Source: Pseudomonadota bacterium
Lineage (GTDB): Bacteria; Pseudomonadota; Gammaproteobacteria; Burkholderiales; Burkholderiaceae_B
Length of the DNA stretch: 20,195 bases
Direction: 5' to 3'
Assembly (NCBI GenBank): GCA_023427945.1
Contig: JAEYZR010000016.1
Span: 1 to 20,195 of the forward strand
The notes beneath the pieces are model-generated. The model was not told the DNA's origin. It saw only the letters and a list, made by a program, of their open reading frames with translations, and ran no database searches. Shown here piece by piece: positions 9,063-16,579 of the stretch. The translations under genes were made by a program, and so were the position numbers. Each line of letters begins with the position of its first letter. Position 1 is the stretch's first letter.

Positions 9063-10039
9063 ACCGTCACCTCCTGGTCATGCAGCCAACAGGCGGCCCG
9101 CGTCGCGCCAGCGGGAAGCAGCTCGGGCCGCTCACGCGTACATCGCTCCATGCGCCGGCTACATCGCGGATTGAACGCACAGCCCGGCGGAATGGCGGTC
9201 AGGCGCGGCATGCTGCCGTCGATCTGCACCAGCCGTTGCACGTGGCTGTCCAGCGTCGGAATGGAACCCATCAGACCTGCCGAGTACGGATGTGCCGGAT
9301 GATGGATCACCTGCGACACCGGGCCGATCTCGACCACCCGCCCCGCGTACATGACTGCGACACGATCCGCCGTCTCGGCGATCACACCCATGTCGTGTGT
9401 GATCAGCATGACCGAAGCGCCATGCTCGCGACAGAGCTTTTTCAGGAGCTCGATGATCTGCGCCTGGATCGAGACGTCCAGCGCAGTCGTGGGCTCGTCG
9501 GCCACGATCAGCTTGGGCTCGGCCGCCAGCGCCAGGGCGATCACCACACGCTGGCGCATGCCGCCGGAAAACTGATGCGGGTAATGATCGATGCGCTCGC
9601 GTGCAGCCGGTATGCCGGTCGATGCCAGCAACTCGACGGCCCGGTTGCGCGCCTGGGTCCATGTCATCGGAAGATGCGTGACGATGGTTTCGGCCAACTG
9701 GCGTCCGACGGTGTAGAGGGGATTGAGCGAAGTCAGCGGGTCCTGGAACACGGCGCCGATCTCGCGGCCACGCACGCGGCGCATCTCGTCATCGGACAGA
9801 TTGTCGATGCGCCGGCCCGCCAGCAGGATCTCCCCCGAAGCGACACGCCCCGGCGGTTCCAGCAAGCCGATGATGGACGCACCGGTCAGCGATTTACCGG
9901 CGCCCGACTCTCCGACGACCCCCAGCACTTCGCCTGCGCTGATCGAAAACGAAACGTCGTTCAACGCCCGCAGGGTGCCGCGGCGCGACGGAAATTCAAC
10001 GCATAGGTTGCGCACTTCGAGCAATGAGACTTGGGACAT
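9059..10039 (-). CDS. Peptide/solute ABC importer ATP-binding protein, DppD/OppD type
   Basis: This is the first of the paired ATPases in the importer, 326 residues. Walker A is GESGAGKS (43-50). The Q-loop FQDPLTSLNP begins at 98, the signature is FSGGM (157-161), Walker B is LIVADE (D181/E182), and LITHDMGV carries the H-loop histidine. The C-terminal oligopeptide-transporter region contains IPPGCAFNPRCSRRMERC. These features are standard for DppD/OppD and all catalytic residues are present. The gene begins 1 nt after the upstream permease stop and overlaps the next ATPase by 4 nt. It should form a heterodimer with that neighbour. Confidence 0.93.
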   Translation of the reverse strand: MSQVSLLEVRNLCVEFPSRRGTLRALNDVSFSISAGEVLGVVGESGAGKSLTGASIIGLLEPPGRVASGEILLAGRRIDNLSDDEMRRVRGREIGAVFQDPLTSLNPLYTVGRQLAETIVTHLPMTWTQARNRAVELLASTGIPAARERIDHYPHQFSGGMRQRVVIALALAAEPKLIVADEPTTALDVSIQAQIIELLKKLCREHGASVMLITHDMGVIAETADRVAVMYAGRVVEIGPVSQVIHHPAHPYSAGLMGSIPTLDSHVQRLVQIDGSMPRLTAIPPGCAFNPRCSRRMERCTRERPELLPAGATRAACWLHDQEVTV

Positions 10040-10040
10040 A

Positions 10041-10952
10041 TCAATTCAGCCTGGGGTTGAGTGCGTCGCGAAGCCAATCGCCCAGCAGATTCACGGACAA
10101 CACCAGCAATACCAGTGCCAACCCAGGGAAAATGGTGATCCACCACTCGCCTGAGAACAGAAAGTCGTTGCCGATCCGGATGAGCGTGCCCAGCGACGGC
10201 GAGGTCGAAGGCACCCCTACGCCCAGGAACGACAGAGTCGCCTCGGTGATGATGGCCGTGGCCAGGTGTACCGTGGCCAGCACCAGCACCGGCCCCATGA
10301 CGTTGGGCAGCACATGACGAAACATGATGACCGTGGACGACACGCCGATCACCCTTGCGGCCTGCACGTATTCACGGCCCTTCTCGACCATCGTCGAACC
10401 GCGCACCGTGCGCGCATACTGCGGCCAGCCGGCCAGCGAAATCGCCCCCACCAGAACCGGGAATGCGATGACCTCGTGCAACTCGCGTGGCACGGCAGCC
10501 CGGGCAACCCCGTCGATCAACAAGGCAATCAGAATGGCCGGAAACGACAGCTGCACATCGGCAATGCGCATGATGAACGCATCGGTGCGCCCGCCGGCAT
10601 AGCCGGCAAGCAGGCCGAGCCCGATGCCCACGATCATGGACAGCGCCACCGAAGCCAGGCCGATCAGCAACGACACCCGCGCACCATACAGAATGCCCGA
10701 GAACAGATCGCGCCCCTGGCTGTCGGTACCCAGCAGATAATTGGTCGAACCATTCTCCGACCATGCCGGCGGCAGCAGTGCATCGAGCAGTTCGATGGAT
10801 GCCAGGTCAAAGGGGTTGTGCGGCGCGAGCCAGCCCGCACCGAACGAACCAACGAGAAAGGCAATGAGCAGGATCGTGGCGATCATGGCCACTGGCGTGT
10901 GCCGCCAGGACCAGGCCAGATCGCTGTCCCACCAGCGTTTGATAGCGTCCAT
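10041..10952 (-). CDS. Peptide/solute ABC importer permease, DppC/OppC type
   Basis: This inner-membrane permease has 303 residues and forms half of the translocation channel. A first hydrophobic helix (about 20-45, PVAMIATILLIAFLVGSFGA) is followed by the DppC-type segment NYLLGTDSQGRDLFSGILYG. The remaining helices and the cytoplasmic EAA loop (EYVQAARVIGVSSTVIMFRH) follow, and the latter docks on the ATPases. The C-terminus LGDWLRDALNPRLN is typical. Its ATG overlaps the stop of the upstream permease by one base (TGATG). Length and motif order match the family; nothing is missing. Confidence 0.94.
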   Translation of the reverse strand: MDAIKRWWDSDLAWSWRHTPVAMIATILLIAFLVGSFGAGWLAPHNPFDLASIELLDALLPPAWSENGSTNYLLGTDSQGRDLFSGILYGARVSLLIGLASVALSMIVGIGLGLLAGYAGGRTDAFIMRIADVQLSFPAILIALLIDGVARAAVPRELHEVIAFPVLVGAISLAGWPQYARTVRGSTMVEKGREYVQAARVIGVSSTVIMFRHVLPNVMGPVLVLATVHLATAIITEATLSFLGVGVPSTSPSLGTLIRIGNDFLFSGEWWITIFPGLALVLLVLSVNLLGDWLRDALNPRLN

Positions 10953-11941
10953 CAGTGACCTCCGGTGCCGCGCGAAACGGACATGCGCAATCGGGGATCG
11001 ACCACGAAATACAACAGATCAACGATCAGGTTGATCACGACGAACACCAGGGCGATCAGACAGAGGTAGGCCGCCATGACAGGCACGTCGGCGAACTGCA
11101 CGGCCTGGATGAACAGCAGCCCCATGCCCGGCCACTGAAACACGGTTTCCGTGACGATCGCAAAAGCAATGATGCCCCCCAGCTGCAACCCGGTGATCGT
11201 GATGACCGGCACGAGCGTGTTCTTCAACGCATGGCCAAAATGAATGGCACGACGTTTCAGGCCCCGGGCGCGTGCGAACTTGATGTAGTCCGAGCGCAGC
11301 ACTTCCATCATTTCCGATCGCACCAGCCGCAGCACCAGCGTGAGCTGGAACAGGGACAGCGTGATGGCCGGCAGGATGAGATGCTTCCAGCCATTGGCTG
11401 TCAAGAGACCCGTGCTCCACCATCCCACGTTCACGGTTTCACCTCGCCCATAGCTGGGCAGCCAGCCCAGGCCGACGGAGAACACCAGAATCAGCAGAAT
11501 GCCGATGAGAAACGTGGGCAGCGACACGCCCAGCAGCGATACGGCCAGCACCAGTTGCGAGACCGCACTGTTGCGCCGAAGCGCGGTGTACACGCCAAGT
11601 GGCACACCTATGAACAGGGCCAGCAAGGCTGCCGCAAAAGAGAGTTCGAGTGTGGCGGGCAGGCGCGACTTGAGCAGATCGGAGACCTTTTCGCTTTGAC
11701 GCAGCGAAATGCCGAAATCGCCCTGCACGGCATTGCCCACGAACTTGGCGAACTGCACGGGCGCCGGGGCATTCAGCCCCAGGCGTTCGCGCAGTTCGGC
11801 CCGCTCGGCATCCGTGCCGTCCTGACCCAACATGATGGTGACCGGGTCACCGACGTACTGAAACAACACAAAGGCAAGCAGAGCGACCGTAAGCATGACG
11901 GCCGCCGCCTGCAGGAGACGGCGGAGAATGAATGCAAACAC
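10952..11941 (-). CDS. Peptide/solute ABC importer permease, DppB/OppB type
   Basis: This 329-residue inner-membrane permease pairs with the DppC-type subunit. It begins MFAFILRRLLQAAAVMLTVA, the usual DppB opening helix. The periplasmic region holds ERLGLNAPAPVQF and GDFGISLRQSEKV, and the EAA loop is YIKFARARGLKRRAIHFGHA. The C-terminal VDLLYFVVDPRLRM is diagnostic of this subfamily. Translation starts at a GTG one base after the stop of the binding-protein gene, with only a weak ribosome-binding site. Expression therefore probably depends on translational coupling. Confidence 0.93.
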   Translation of the reverse strand: MFAFILRRLLQAAAVMLTVALLAFVLFQYVGDPVTIMLGQDGTDAERAELRERLGLNAPAPVQFAKFVGNAVQGDFGISLRQSEKVSDLLKSRLPATLELSFAAALLALFIGVPLGVYTALRRNSAVSQLVLAVSLLGVSLPTFLIGILLILVFSVGLGWLPSYGRGETVNVGWWSTGLLTANGWKHLILPAITLSLFQLTLVLRLVRSEMMEVLRSDYIKFARARGLKRRAIHFGHALKNTLVPVITITGLQLGGIIAFAIVTETVFQWPGMGLLFIQAVQFADVPVMAAYLCLIALVFVVINLIVDLLYFVVDPRLRMSVSRGTGGH

Positions 11942-11942
11942 G

Positions 11943-13517
11943 TTAGTCGATCTTTACCCATTCCGCGACCAGACGGTTGTCGGCGCGGTGAACCACATTC
12001 ACGTTCTTGCCCATTGCCCAGGGAATGACCTGGTCATGCAGCGGAATATGGCCGAATTCGTTGGCATGGATCGTGAGGACCTTGTGTATGCCGGCATCGC
12101 GCAAGGCCACGTCGGTTTCGACCTTGATGGCATCGATCAACGCGTCGACTTCCTTGTTTTCGTAGTCGCCCAGGTTGTAGGAACCATCAGCGCCTTCGCC
12201 CTTGCTGCGGATCAGGCTTTGCAGCGTGTACATGGCATCAAACGTCGGTACGCCCCAGCCGAACAGATAAACACTGGTGTCACGCGACTGAACCTTGGGG
12301 AAGTAGGTTGCACGCGGCATGGCGTTCAGCGAAGCCTTCACACCCGCCTTGGCCCACATGCCCACGACCGCCTGACAGATGGCTTCGTCGTTGATGTAGC
12401 GGTTGTTCGGGCAATCCAGCGTGAATTGCAGAGTGTCGGCGTAGCCCGCTTCCTTGAGCAGCGCACGCGCGCGTTCCAGATCGTAGGGCTTGCGCTTGTG
12501 CAGTTCCTCGGTCCAGCCGTGCACCTGCGGCGCGATCATGGTGCCGGTCGGTGCCGAGAGGCCGCGCATCACGGCGCGCTTGATGGCCTCGGTGTCGATG
12601 GCCAGGTAGAGCGCCTCGCGTACCCGCACATCGGCGAACGGATTCTTGCCCTTGATGTTCGAATACAGCAACTCGGGCCGCTTCTGATCCATGCCGATGT
12701 AGATGGTGCGGTATTCGTTGCCCTCGACGACCTTGGCCTGCTTGCGCAGACGATCCAGATCCTGGGCCGACGGGTCGAGCACGAAGTCGATCTCACCGGA
12801 GAGCAAGGCGGCCGTGCGGGTGGCGTTCTGCTTGATCGGCGTGTAGGTCATTTCCGTCACGTTGCCCACGCGATCAGCCTGGTTCCACCAGTCCTTGTTC
12901 TCGACGAACACGGTGCGTACATCCACCTCGCGTGACTTCAACACGAAGGGGCCGGTGCCATTGGCGTTGCGGGCGGCGAACGTTTCTTCTTTCTTGACGT
13001 AGTCCTGCGGCTCGGCGACGTTGTGCTTCTCCGCCCAGGCCTTGTTCATGATGAATACGAACGGCAACTGGTTGAGCAACACCGGATTGGGACCCGTCAG
13101 CTCGATCTGGACGTTGAAGTCATCGATCTTCTTCACATCCTTGATGCCAGTGGTGTAGGCCTTGTAGTTCGAGGTGGGCGCCATGGCGCGCTTGATCGAA
13201 AACACCACATCGTCGGCGGTGAAGGGCGCGCCGTCGTGGAATTTGACGCCTTCGCGCAGCTTGAAGCTATAGAGCGTCGGGCTCTCGGCTTTCCATTCGG
13301 TTGCCAGACGGGGGATGACCTTGAAGTCCCGGTCATATCCCAACAGCGTTTCATACACGTAGCTGTTGGCGCCGATGGTCAGGCCTTCGTTCTGGGCATG
13401 AGGATCGAAAGTCAGGATATCGCCCTGACTGGCCCACTTGAACGGCTTGGCAGATACCAAGGCGGGCGCAGCCAACGCTGCCGCGAGGCTGATGGCGAGA
13501 AAAGTGTGACGTGACAT
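11943..13517 (-). CDS. Periplasmic peptide/solute-binding protein (SBP family 5)
   Basis: This is the substrate-recognition component of the importer operon, 524 residues. It starts MSRHTFLAISLAAALAAPAL and cleaves probably after VSA, so it should be exported by Sec; no lipobox cysteine is seen. Family-5 features include LRLATEW-type RLATEWKAES, FKLREGVKFHDGAPFTADDV, NGTGPFVLKS, VREALYLAID and YLFGWGVPTFDAM. The ATG at 13517 has AGGAG 7 nt upstream. An in-frame ATG at 13562 would add 15 non-signal-like residues and overlap a promoter candidate, so it is rejected. First gene of the five-gene operon. Dipeptides, oligopeptides, glutathione and opines are all possible substrates for this fold. 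Confidence 0.93.
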   Translation of the reverse strand: MSRHTFLAISLAAALAAPALVSAKPFKWASQGDILTFDPHAQNEGLTIGANSYVYETLLGYDRDFKVIPRLATEWKAESPTLYSFKLREGVKFHDGAPFTADDVVFSIKRAMAPTSNYKAYTTGIKDVKKIDDFNVQIELTGPNPVLLNQLPFVFIMNKAWAEKHNVAEPQDYVKKEETFAARNANGTGPFVLKSREVDVRTVFVENKDWWNQADRVGNVTEMTYTPIKQNATRTAALLSGEIDFVLDPSAQDLDRLRKQAKVVEGNEYRTIYIGMDQKRPELLYSNIKGKNPFADVRVREALYLAIDTEAIKRAVMRGLSAPTGTMIAPQVHGWTEELHKRKPYDLERARALLKEAGYADTLQFTLDCPNNRYINDEAICQAVVGMWAKAGVKASLNAMPRATYFPKVQSRDTSVYLFGWGVPTFDAMYTLQSLIRSKGEGADGSYNLGDYENKEVDALIDAIKVETDVALRDAGIHKVLTIHANEFGHIPLHDQVIPWAMGKNVNVVHRADNRLVAEWVKID

Positions 13518-13557
13518 TCTTGAGCTCCTGACTACCAACTGAACAAAGATTGGCCGC

Positions 13558-13587
13558 ATCATGCAGGAGCGCTACAGACCCGGTCAA
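13558..13587 (-). promoter_or_regulatory. Candidate sigma-70 promoter of the importer operon
   Basis: On the minus strand, TTGACC (13582-13587) lies 18 nt before CATGAT (13558-13563). This gives 5/6 and 4/6 matches to the -35 and -10 consensus and predicts a leader of roughly 35 nt before the binding-protein ATG. The position is sensible and supports the shorter start codon. It is found by eye only. Confidence 0.4.
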
Positions 13588-13648
13588 TTCGCGTAAACCC
13601 CGTCGCCTGGCCTGGTCCGTACAACCTGCTTACCTGCGACCTTCCATG

Positions 13649-13675
13649 GCAAACAAAGGCCCCCGGAGCAGGCCT
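13649..13675 (-). terminator. Weak terminator-like hairpin downstream of the RIO kinase gene
   Basis: On the minus strand AGGCC (complement of 13671-13675) pairs with GGCCT (13657-13661) across a 9-nt loop and is followed by TTGTTT. It would separate RIO kinase transcripts from the importer operon. The stem is only 5 bp, so this is tentative. Confidence 0.3.
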
Positions 13676-13726
13676 GGGAAAATTCTCGGTGAAGGTACTT
13701 TAAATGAGAGCGGGTTTGTGCGCCGA

Positions 13727-13785
13727 ATATCGATATGAGGCATATCGATATCAAACGTATCGACAAAAAATCAGACATATCGACA
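13727..13785. promoter_or_regulatory. Cluster of four phased TATCGA elements, probable operator
   Basis: TATCGA occurs at 13728, 13743, 13758 and 13778. The first two lie in perfect ATATCGATAT palindromes (13727-13736, 13742-13751), the third reads GTATCGACA and the fourth ATATCGACA. Centres are spaced 15, 15 and 20 bp. The cluster sits about 150 bp upstream of the importer promoter candidate, in the 331-bp noncoding gap before that operon. The regulator is not identifiable from this window. Confidence 0.6.
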
Positions 13786-13848
13786 ATTAATACGCTGCAA
13801 CGGCCAGCGATTCATGAAATGTTATACAAGCGCCACCTTTCCGGACGC

Positions 13849-14703
13849 TTACGGATTGCGCGATTCCTGTTCGCGCCGCTGGCGCTCCAGTTCTTCCAGA
13901 CGCGCATCCTCGATGTCGTCCAGCAAGCCCTCCATGTCCACGGGACGCGTATCGATCTCGATGTGGCCGGTCAGTGCGACCTCTTCGGTCAATTCACCTG
14001 CCTCGTACAGGCGCCAGATCTCTTTGCCAAAATGCGTGTCGAGTAGTTCGGGGGCGAACTGGCCGAAAAAAACTTTCAGGTTGTCGACGTCGCGCTCGAA
14101 CATGGCGGCAGCGCCAGAGTGTCCGGCAGCGTCGATGGCCTGCGGAAGATCGATGATGACAGGGCCGTCGGCGGCCATCAGGATGTTGTATTCAGACAGA
14201 TCCCCATGAATCATGCCGGCCAGCAGCATACGCACGGTCTGCCCAAGCAGCACAGCATGTGTCGCACGTGCCCAGTCAGGATCGAACGCCACGTCGGCCA
14301 GCCTGGGGGCGACATTACCATCGCCGTCGGTGACCATCTCCATGAGCAACACGCCGTCGGTGCAGATGTAGGGCTGAGGCACGCGCACACCGGCGTTCGC
14401 CAGGCGGAACAGCGCATCGACCTCTGCGTTCTGCCAGGCTTCTTCCTGCACCTGACGACCATAGCGCGAGCCTTTTTCCATTGCACGCGCCTGGCGACTG
14501 TTCTTGACCTTGCGCCCTTCCTGATAGGTCGCCGCCTGACGGAAACTGCGCTGTTTGACATCCTTGTAGACCTTGGCACAACGGATGTCATCGCCACTGC
14601 GCACGATGTATACGGTCGCTTCCTTGCCGCTCATCAGTTGACTGACAACCTCGTCCACCAACCCTTCTTCGACCAATGGAATCAACCGGTTTGGAATTTT
14701 CAT
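13849..14703 (-). CDS. Bacterial RIO-type serine/threonine protein kinase
   Basis: This 284-residue soluble protein has RIO1-like kinase motifs. The nucleotide-binding segment is LMSGKEATVYIV (residues about 23-34), with candidate ATP-anchoring Lys44 in CAKVYK. The catalytic loop HGDLSEYN spans 166-173 with Asp168 and Asn173, and the metal-binding Asp185 lies in IIDLPQA. A charged helical C-terminus (LEELERQRREQESR) follows. RIO1 acts on ribosome maturation in archaea and eukaryotes; bacterial members of this type are much less understood. An in-frame upstream ATG would extend the product by 40 residues, but conservation starts at MKIPNRLIPL, so 14703 is chosen. A near-perfect -10 box lies about 83 nt upstream. 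Function in this organism is open. Confidence 0.9.
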   Translation of the reverse strand: MKIPNRLIPLVEEGLVDEVVSQLMSGKEATVYIVRSGDDIRCAKVYKDVKQRSFRQAATYQEGRKVKNSRQARAMEKGSRYGRQVQEEAWQNAEVDALFRLANAGVRVPQPYICTDGVLLMEMVTDGDGNVAPRLADVAFDPDWARATHAVLLGQTVRMLLAGMIHGDLSEYNILMAADGPVIIDLPQAIDAAGHSGAAAMFERDVDNLKVFFGQFAPELLDTHFGKEIWRLYEAGELTEEVALTGHIEIDTRPVDMEGLLDDIEDARLEELERQRREQESRNP

Positions 14704-14785
14704 GGATGACGGACCCTGTCGGCAACGGTCGGACAGCACGCGGGGGCTGCATGCAAAACGGAAGGCAGAAATAGGATCATGCCGG

Positions 14786-14791
14786 ATTATA
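14786..14791 (-). promoter_or_regulatory. Consensus -10 box (TATAAT) upstream of the RIO kinase gene
   Basis: ATTATA on the plus strand reads TATAAT on the minus strand, a perfect sigma-70 -10 hexamer, predicting an mRNA start near 14779 and a leader of about 75 nt. No good TTGACA-like -35 lies 16-18 nt upstream (CGTCAG is the best seen), so the promoter may be activator-dependent or weak. Confidence 0.4.
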
Positions 14792-14854
14792 GGGGCGAAC
14801 TTTCTGCACTGACGCCACTCCAAGTCAGTTCATTGTCAGCTTTTAGGAATTGCC

Positions 14855-15580
14855 ATGAACGGACAGGATCGCCAGGCTATCGAAGGTGTTTTCTCCCGCC
14901 TGGGAGAATTGGAGCGCCAGGGCGTCGCGAGAGACCCCGAGGCCGACACGTACATCCAGTCGCGCATGCAAGATCAGCCAGGCGCCGCCTATTTTCTCGC
15001 ACAGACAGTGGTCGTGCAGGAACAGGCGCTGCAAGCGGCGCAAGCGCGCATCACCGAACTCGAACAACGCCAGGCAGGTAGCGCGGGCGTGGGCAGCGCT
15101 GGCGGCACGAACCTGAACAGTGCCGCCACGTCGGGCGCAGACAACTATTCGTTTGGCCGCCAGCCGTCCCAGGGTGGTGCAAGCGGCGCTTCCCGCCCTG
15201 GCGCAGCTCCCGCGCCCAGCCTGGCCCAGAAACTGGGCTTTGGCGCGGGTCCCGGTGGCGCCCAGGCCAACGCGGCACCCGGCGCCAATCAGGGTCGTCC
15301 TGGCGGCGGCTTTCTGGCAGGCGCCATGCAGACCGCGATGGGCGTGGCGGGCGGCGTGATGCTGGGCAACATGTTGGGCGGATTGTTTGGCGGCAAGGAA
15401 GCCCAGGCCGCCCCCGCGCCCGATGATGCCCAGGATGCAGCGGCCCAGGATGCAGCGGCCCACGATGCCGCCGCCGACCACCAGGCATACCCAGATGCCT
15501 CGGCGCAGGACGTCGGCTACGACGACGGCGCAGGCTTTGATGACATGGGTGGATTTGACGGCGGCTTCGACGACATCTGA
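14855..15580 (+). CDS. DUF2076 domain-containing protein
   Basis: This 241-residue protein of unknown function has the DUF2076 layout. A helical N-terminal part (about 1-75) carries IEGVFSRLGELERQG, RDPEADTYIQ and FLAQTVVVQEQALQAAQARI, and looks like a short coiled coil. A Gly/Ala/Ser-rich low-complexity middle (75-150) follows, then a glycine-rich hydrophobic stretch GGGFLAGAMQTAMGVAGGVM (about 150-180). The tail is Asp-rich with three AQDAA-type repeats and ends GGFDGGFDDI. AGGA lies 6 nt before the ATG. It is divergent from the RIO kinase. Its last 40 bp are the first copy of a tandem array that continues past the stop codon. DUF2076 proteins have been annotated as periplasmic ligand-binding sensors, but no signal peptide is visible here. 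Confidence 0.85.
   Translation: MNGQDRQAIEGVFSRLGELERQGVARDPEADTYIQSRMQDQPGAAYFLAQTVVVQEQALQAAQARITELEQRQAGSAGVGSAGGTNLNSAATSGADNYSFGRQPSQGGASGASRPGAAPAPSLAQKLGFGAGPGGAQANAAPGANQGRPGGGFLAGAMQTAMGVAGGVMLGNMLGGLFGGKEAQAAPAPDDAQDAAAQDAAAHDAAADHQAYPDASAQDVGYDDGAGFDDMGGFDGGFDDI
15428..15472 (+). repeat. 15-bp tandem repeat, three units, in the DUF2076 tail
   Basis: Two identical 15-bp units (GCCCAGGATGCAGCG at 15428-15442 and 15443-15457) and a third with three changes (15458-15472) encode AQDAA, AQDAA, AHDAA. In frame, so copy-number change would only lengthen the acidic tail. Confidence 0.85.
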
Positions 15581-15737
15581 CGACGTGGGTGAATTCGTCG
15601 GCGGCTTCGACGATATCTGATGACCTGGGTGGATTCGTCGGCGACGTCGGCGACATCTGACGACGTAAGTGGACTCGTCGGCGACGTCGATAACATCTGA
15701 CGACCAGGATGGATTCGTCGGCGACGTCGGCGGCATC
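15538..15737 (+). repeat. 40-bp tandem repeat, five units, spanning the DUF2076 stop codon
   Basis: Unit boundaries are 15538, 15578, 15618, 15658 and 15698; a further 7 bp (TGACGAC) begins a sixth copy. The first unit encodes the protein's last 13 residues, and the stop TGA at 15578 is the first triplet of unit 2. All units start TGAYGAC and end ATC. The last three hold the near-palindrome CGTCGGCGACG. Because 40 is 13 codons plus one base, each copy is open in the frame one base on from the previous copy. In that frame every copy ends in ATC TGA. Confidence 0.9.
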
Positions 15738-15761
15738 TGACGACAACGCCGGCCCAGACGT

Positions 15762-15791
15762 GGCAAAGACGCCCAGCCGAAGGCCGGCTGG
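15762..15791 (-). terminator. Probable terminator of the glmU-MFS-hydratase unit
   Basis: On the minus strand just after the hydratase stop, CCAGCCG pairs with CGGCTGG (15785-15791 with 15773-15779) around a 5-nt loop and is followed by GCGTCTTTGCC. It is a stable GC stem with a short T-rich stretch. It sits between convergent genes and could also stop the DUF2076 transcript from the other side. Confidence 0.45.
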
Positions 15792-15794
15792 CTA

Positions 15795-16574
15795 TCAGAC
15801 CAGCGTGAACGCCGCCCGTGCGCGCCCCACGCGTCCCTCATAGCGGCCGGGCGCGTCCACGTCCAGGGGGCGCACCAGCGTGCCCGTAGTGATGACCTGC
15901 CCGCGTGTCAGAGCCATGCCGTACTTGGCCGCATGCTCCCAGAACAGCGCCAGCGATCGCAGAGGCTCGGTGCAGTCTTCACCCGTCAGGGCGGTGGTGA
16001 TCGACACCCCATTGTGGGTCAACACGGCGGGCACGGCCCAGGGTGCGCCATCGGCATGCGGCTCGGCCACGAGTGGCTCGCCACGCACGAAAGCGTGGAA
16101 GGCGGAGTTGTCAGCCACAAAGCTGGGCGCACCCACCACTTTGCGATCCACATACCGGCTGCGCACGATTTCGAAAGCCACGAACGGCGCACCCAGCATG
16201 CTCTGGACATCGAGCGACTCCGTGGCGGGATCGACATCGCGCAACAGTTCGAACGCGACCTCCACTTCCAGCGTCAGGCGTGAGCCGGTGACGCGCTTGA
16301 CCGTCGCACCGCTTGCCAGCATGGCAGGCGCATCCAGGACACCAAACAAGGCCAGTCCGAATTCGCTGGCGCGCAGCGCGGCGACATTGGCCGCAGCCAC
16401 CTTGTAGCCGCCCACAGCGGTACCGGAGGCGGCGCGCACCGCGGCCTGGATGGCGTAGCCCTGCTCAAGGGTGGCGGGACGTTCGTCTGCAGCAAGCATG
16501 TCGAACTGGCGTTGCTCACGTCCTGCCTGCATCAGGCGCGCAACAGCGCGGCTGGGATCGAAATCTGAAGTCAT
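15795..16574 (-). CDS. 2-keto-4-pentenoate hydratase-like protein (FAH superfamily)
   Basis: This 259-residue product resembles MhpD/HpaH-type hydratases, which add water to 2-hydroxy-pentadienoates in meta-cleavage pathways and use a divalent metal. Seen in order are GYKVAAANVAALR (the conserved Lys region), LTLEVEVAFELLRD with the acidic pair expected at the metal site, FVAFEIVRSRYVD, GVSITTALTGEDC and the C-terminal RGQVITTGTLVRPLDVDAPG. The ATG at 16574 lies 5 nt past the MFS stop. A TTG at 16583 would add three residues and overlap that stop, and it cannot be excluded. No ring-cleavage dioxygenase or aldolase is nearby, so the substrate is unclear and decarboxylase activity of the same fold is an alternative. 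Confidence 0.82.
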   Translation of the reverse strand: MTSDFDPSRAVARLMQAGREQRQFDMLAADERPATLEQGYAIQAAVRAASGTAVGGYKVAAANVAALRASEFGLALFGVLDAPAMLASGATVKRVTGSRLTLEVEVAFELLRDVDPATESLDVQSMLGAPFVAFEIVRSRYVDRKVVGAPSFVADNSAFHAFVRGEPLVAEPHADGAPWAVPAVLTHNGVSITTALTGEDCTEPLRSLALFWEHAAKYGMALTRGQVITTGTLVRPLDVDAPGRYEGRVGRARAAFTLV

Positions 16575-16579
16575 AGGGA

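Noticed and set aside
10955..12028. 357-codon plus-strand open frame across the permease and binding-protein genes
   Set aside because: It crosses two real genes on the other strand, with no domain or ribosome-binding site.
13735..14046. Small plus-strand ORF starting inside the TATCGA cluster
   Set aside because: It has no ribosome-binding site, runs antisense into the end of the RIO kinase gene, and its first codons are simply the repeat elements.
14703..14823. Forty-residue N-terminal extension of the RIO kinase
   Set aside because: It would overlap the consensus TATAAT box, is rich in Cys/Arg without family similarity, and conservation begins at MKIPNRL.
15538..15744. CRISPR array
   Set aside because: The 40-bp units abut directly with no unique spacers, and there are no cas genes; this is a tandem repeat.
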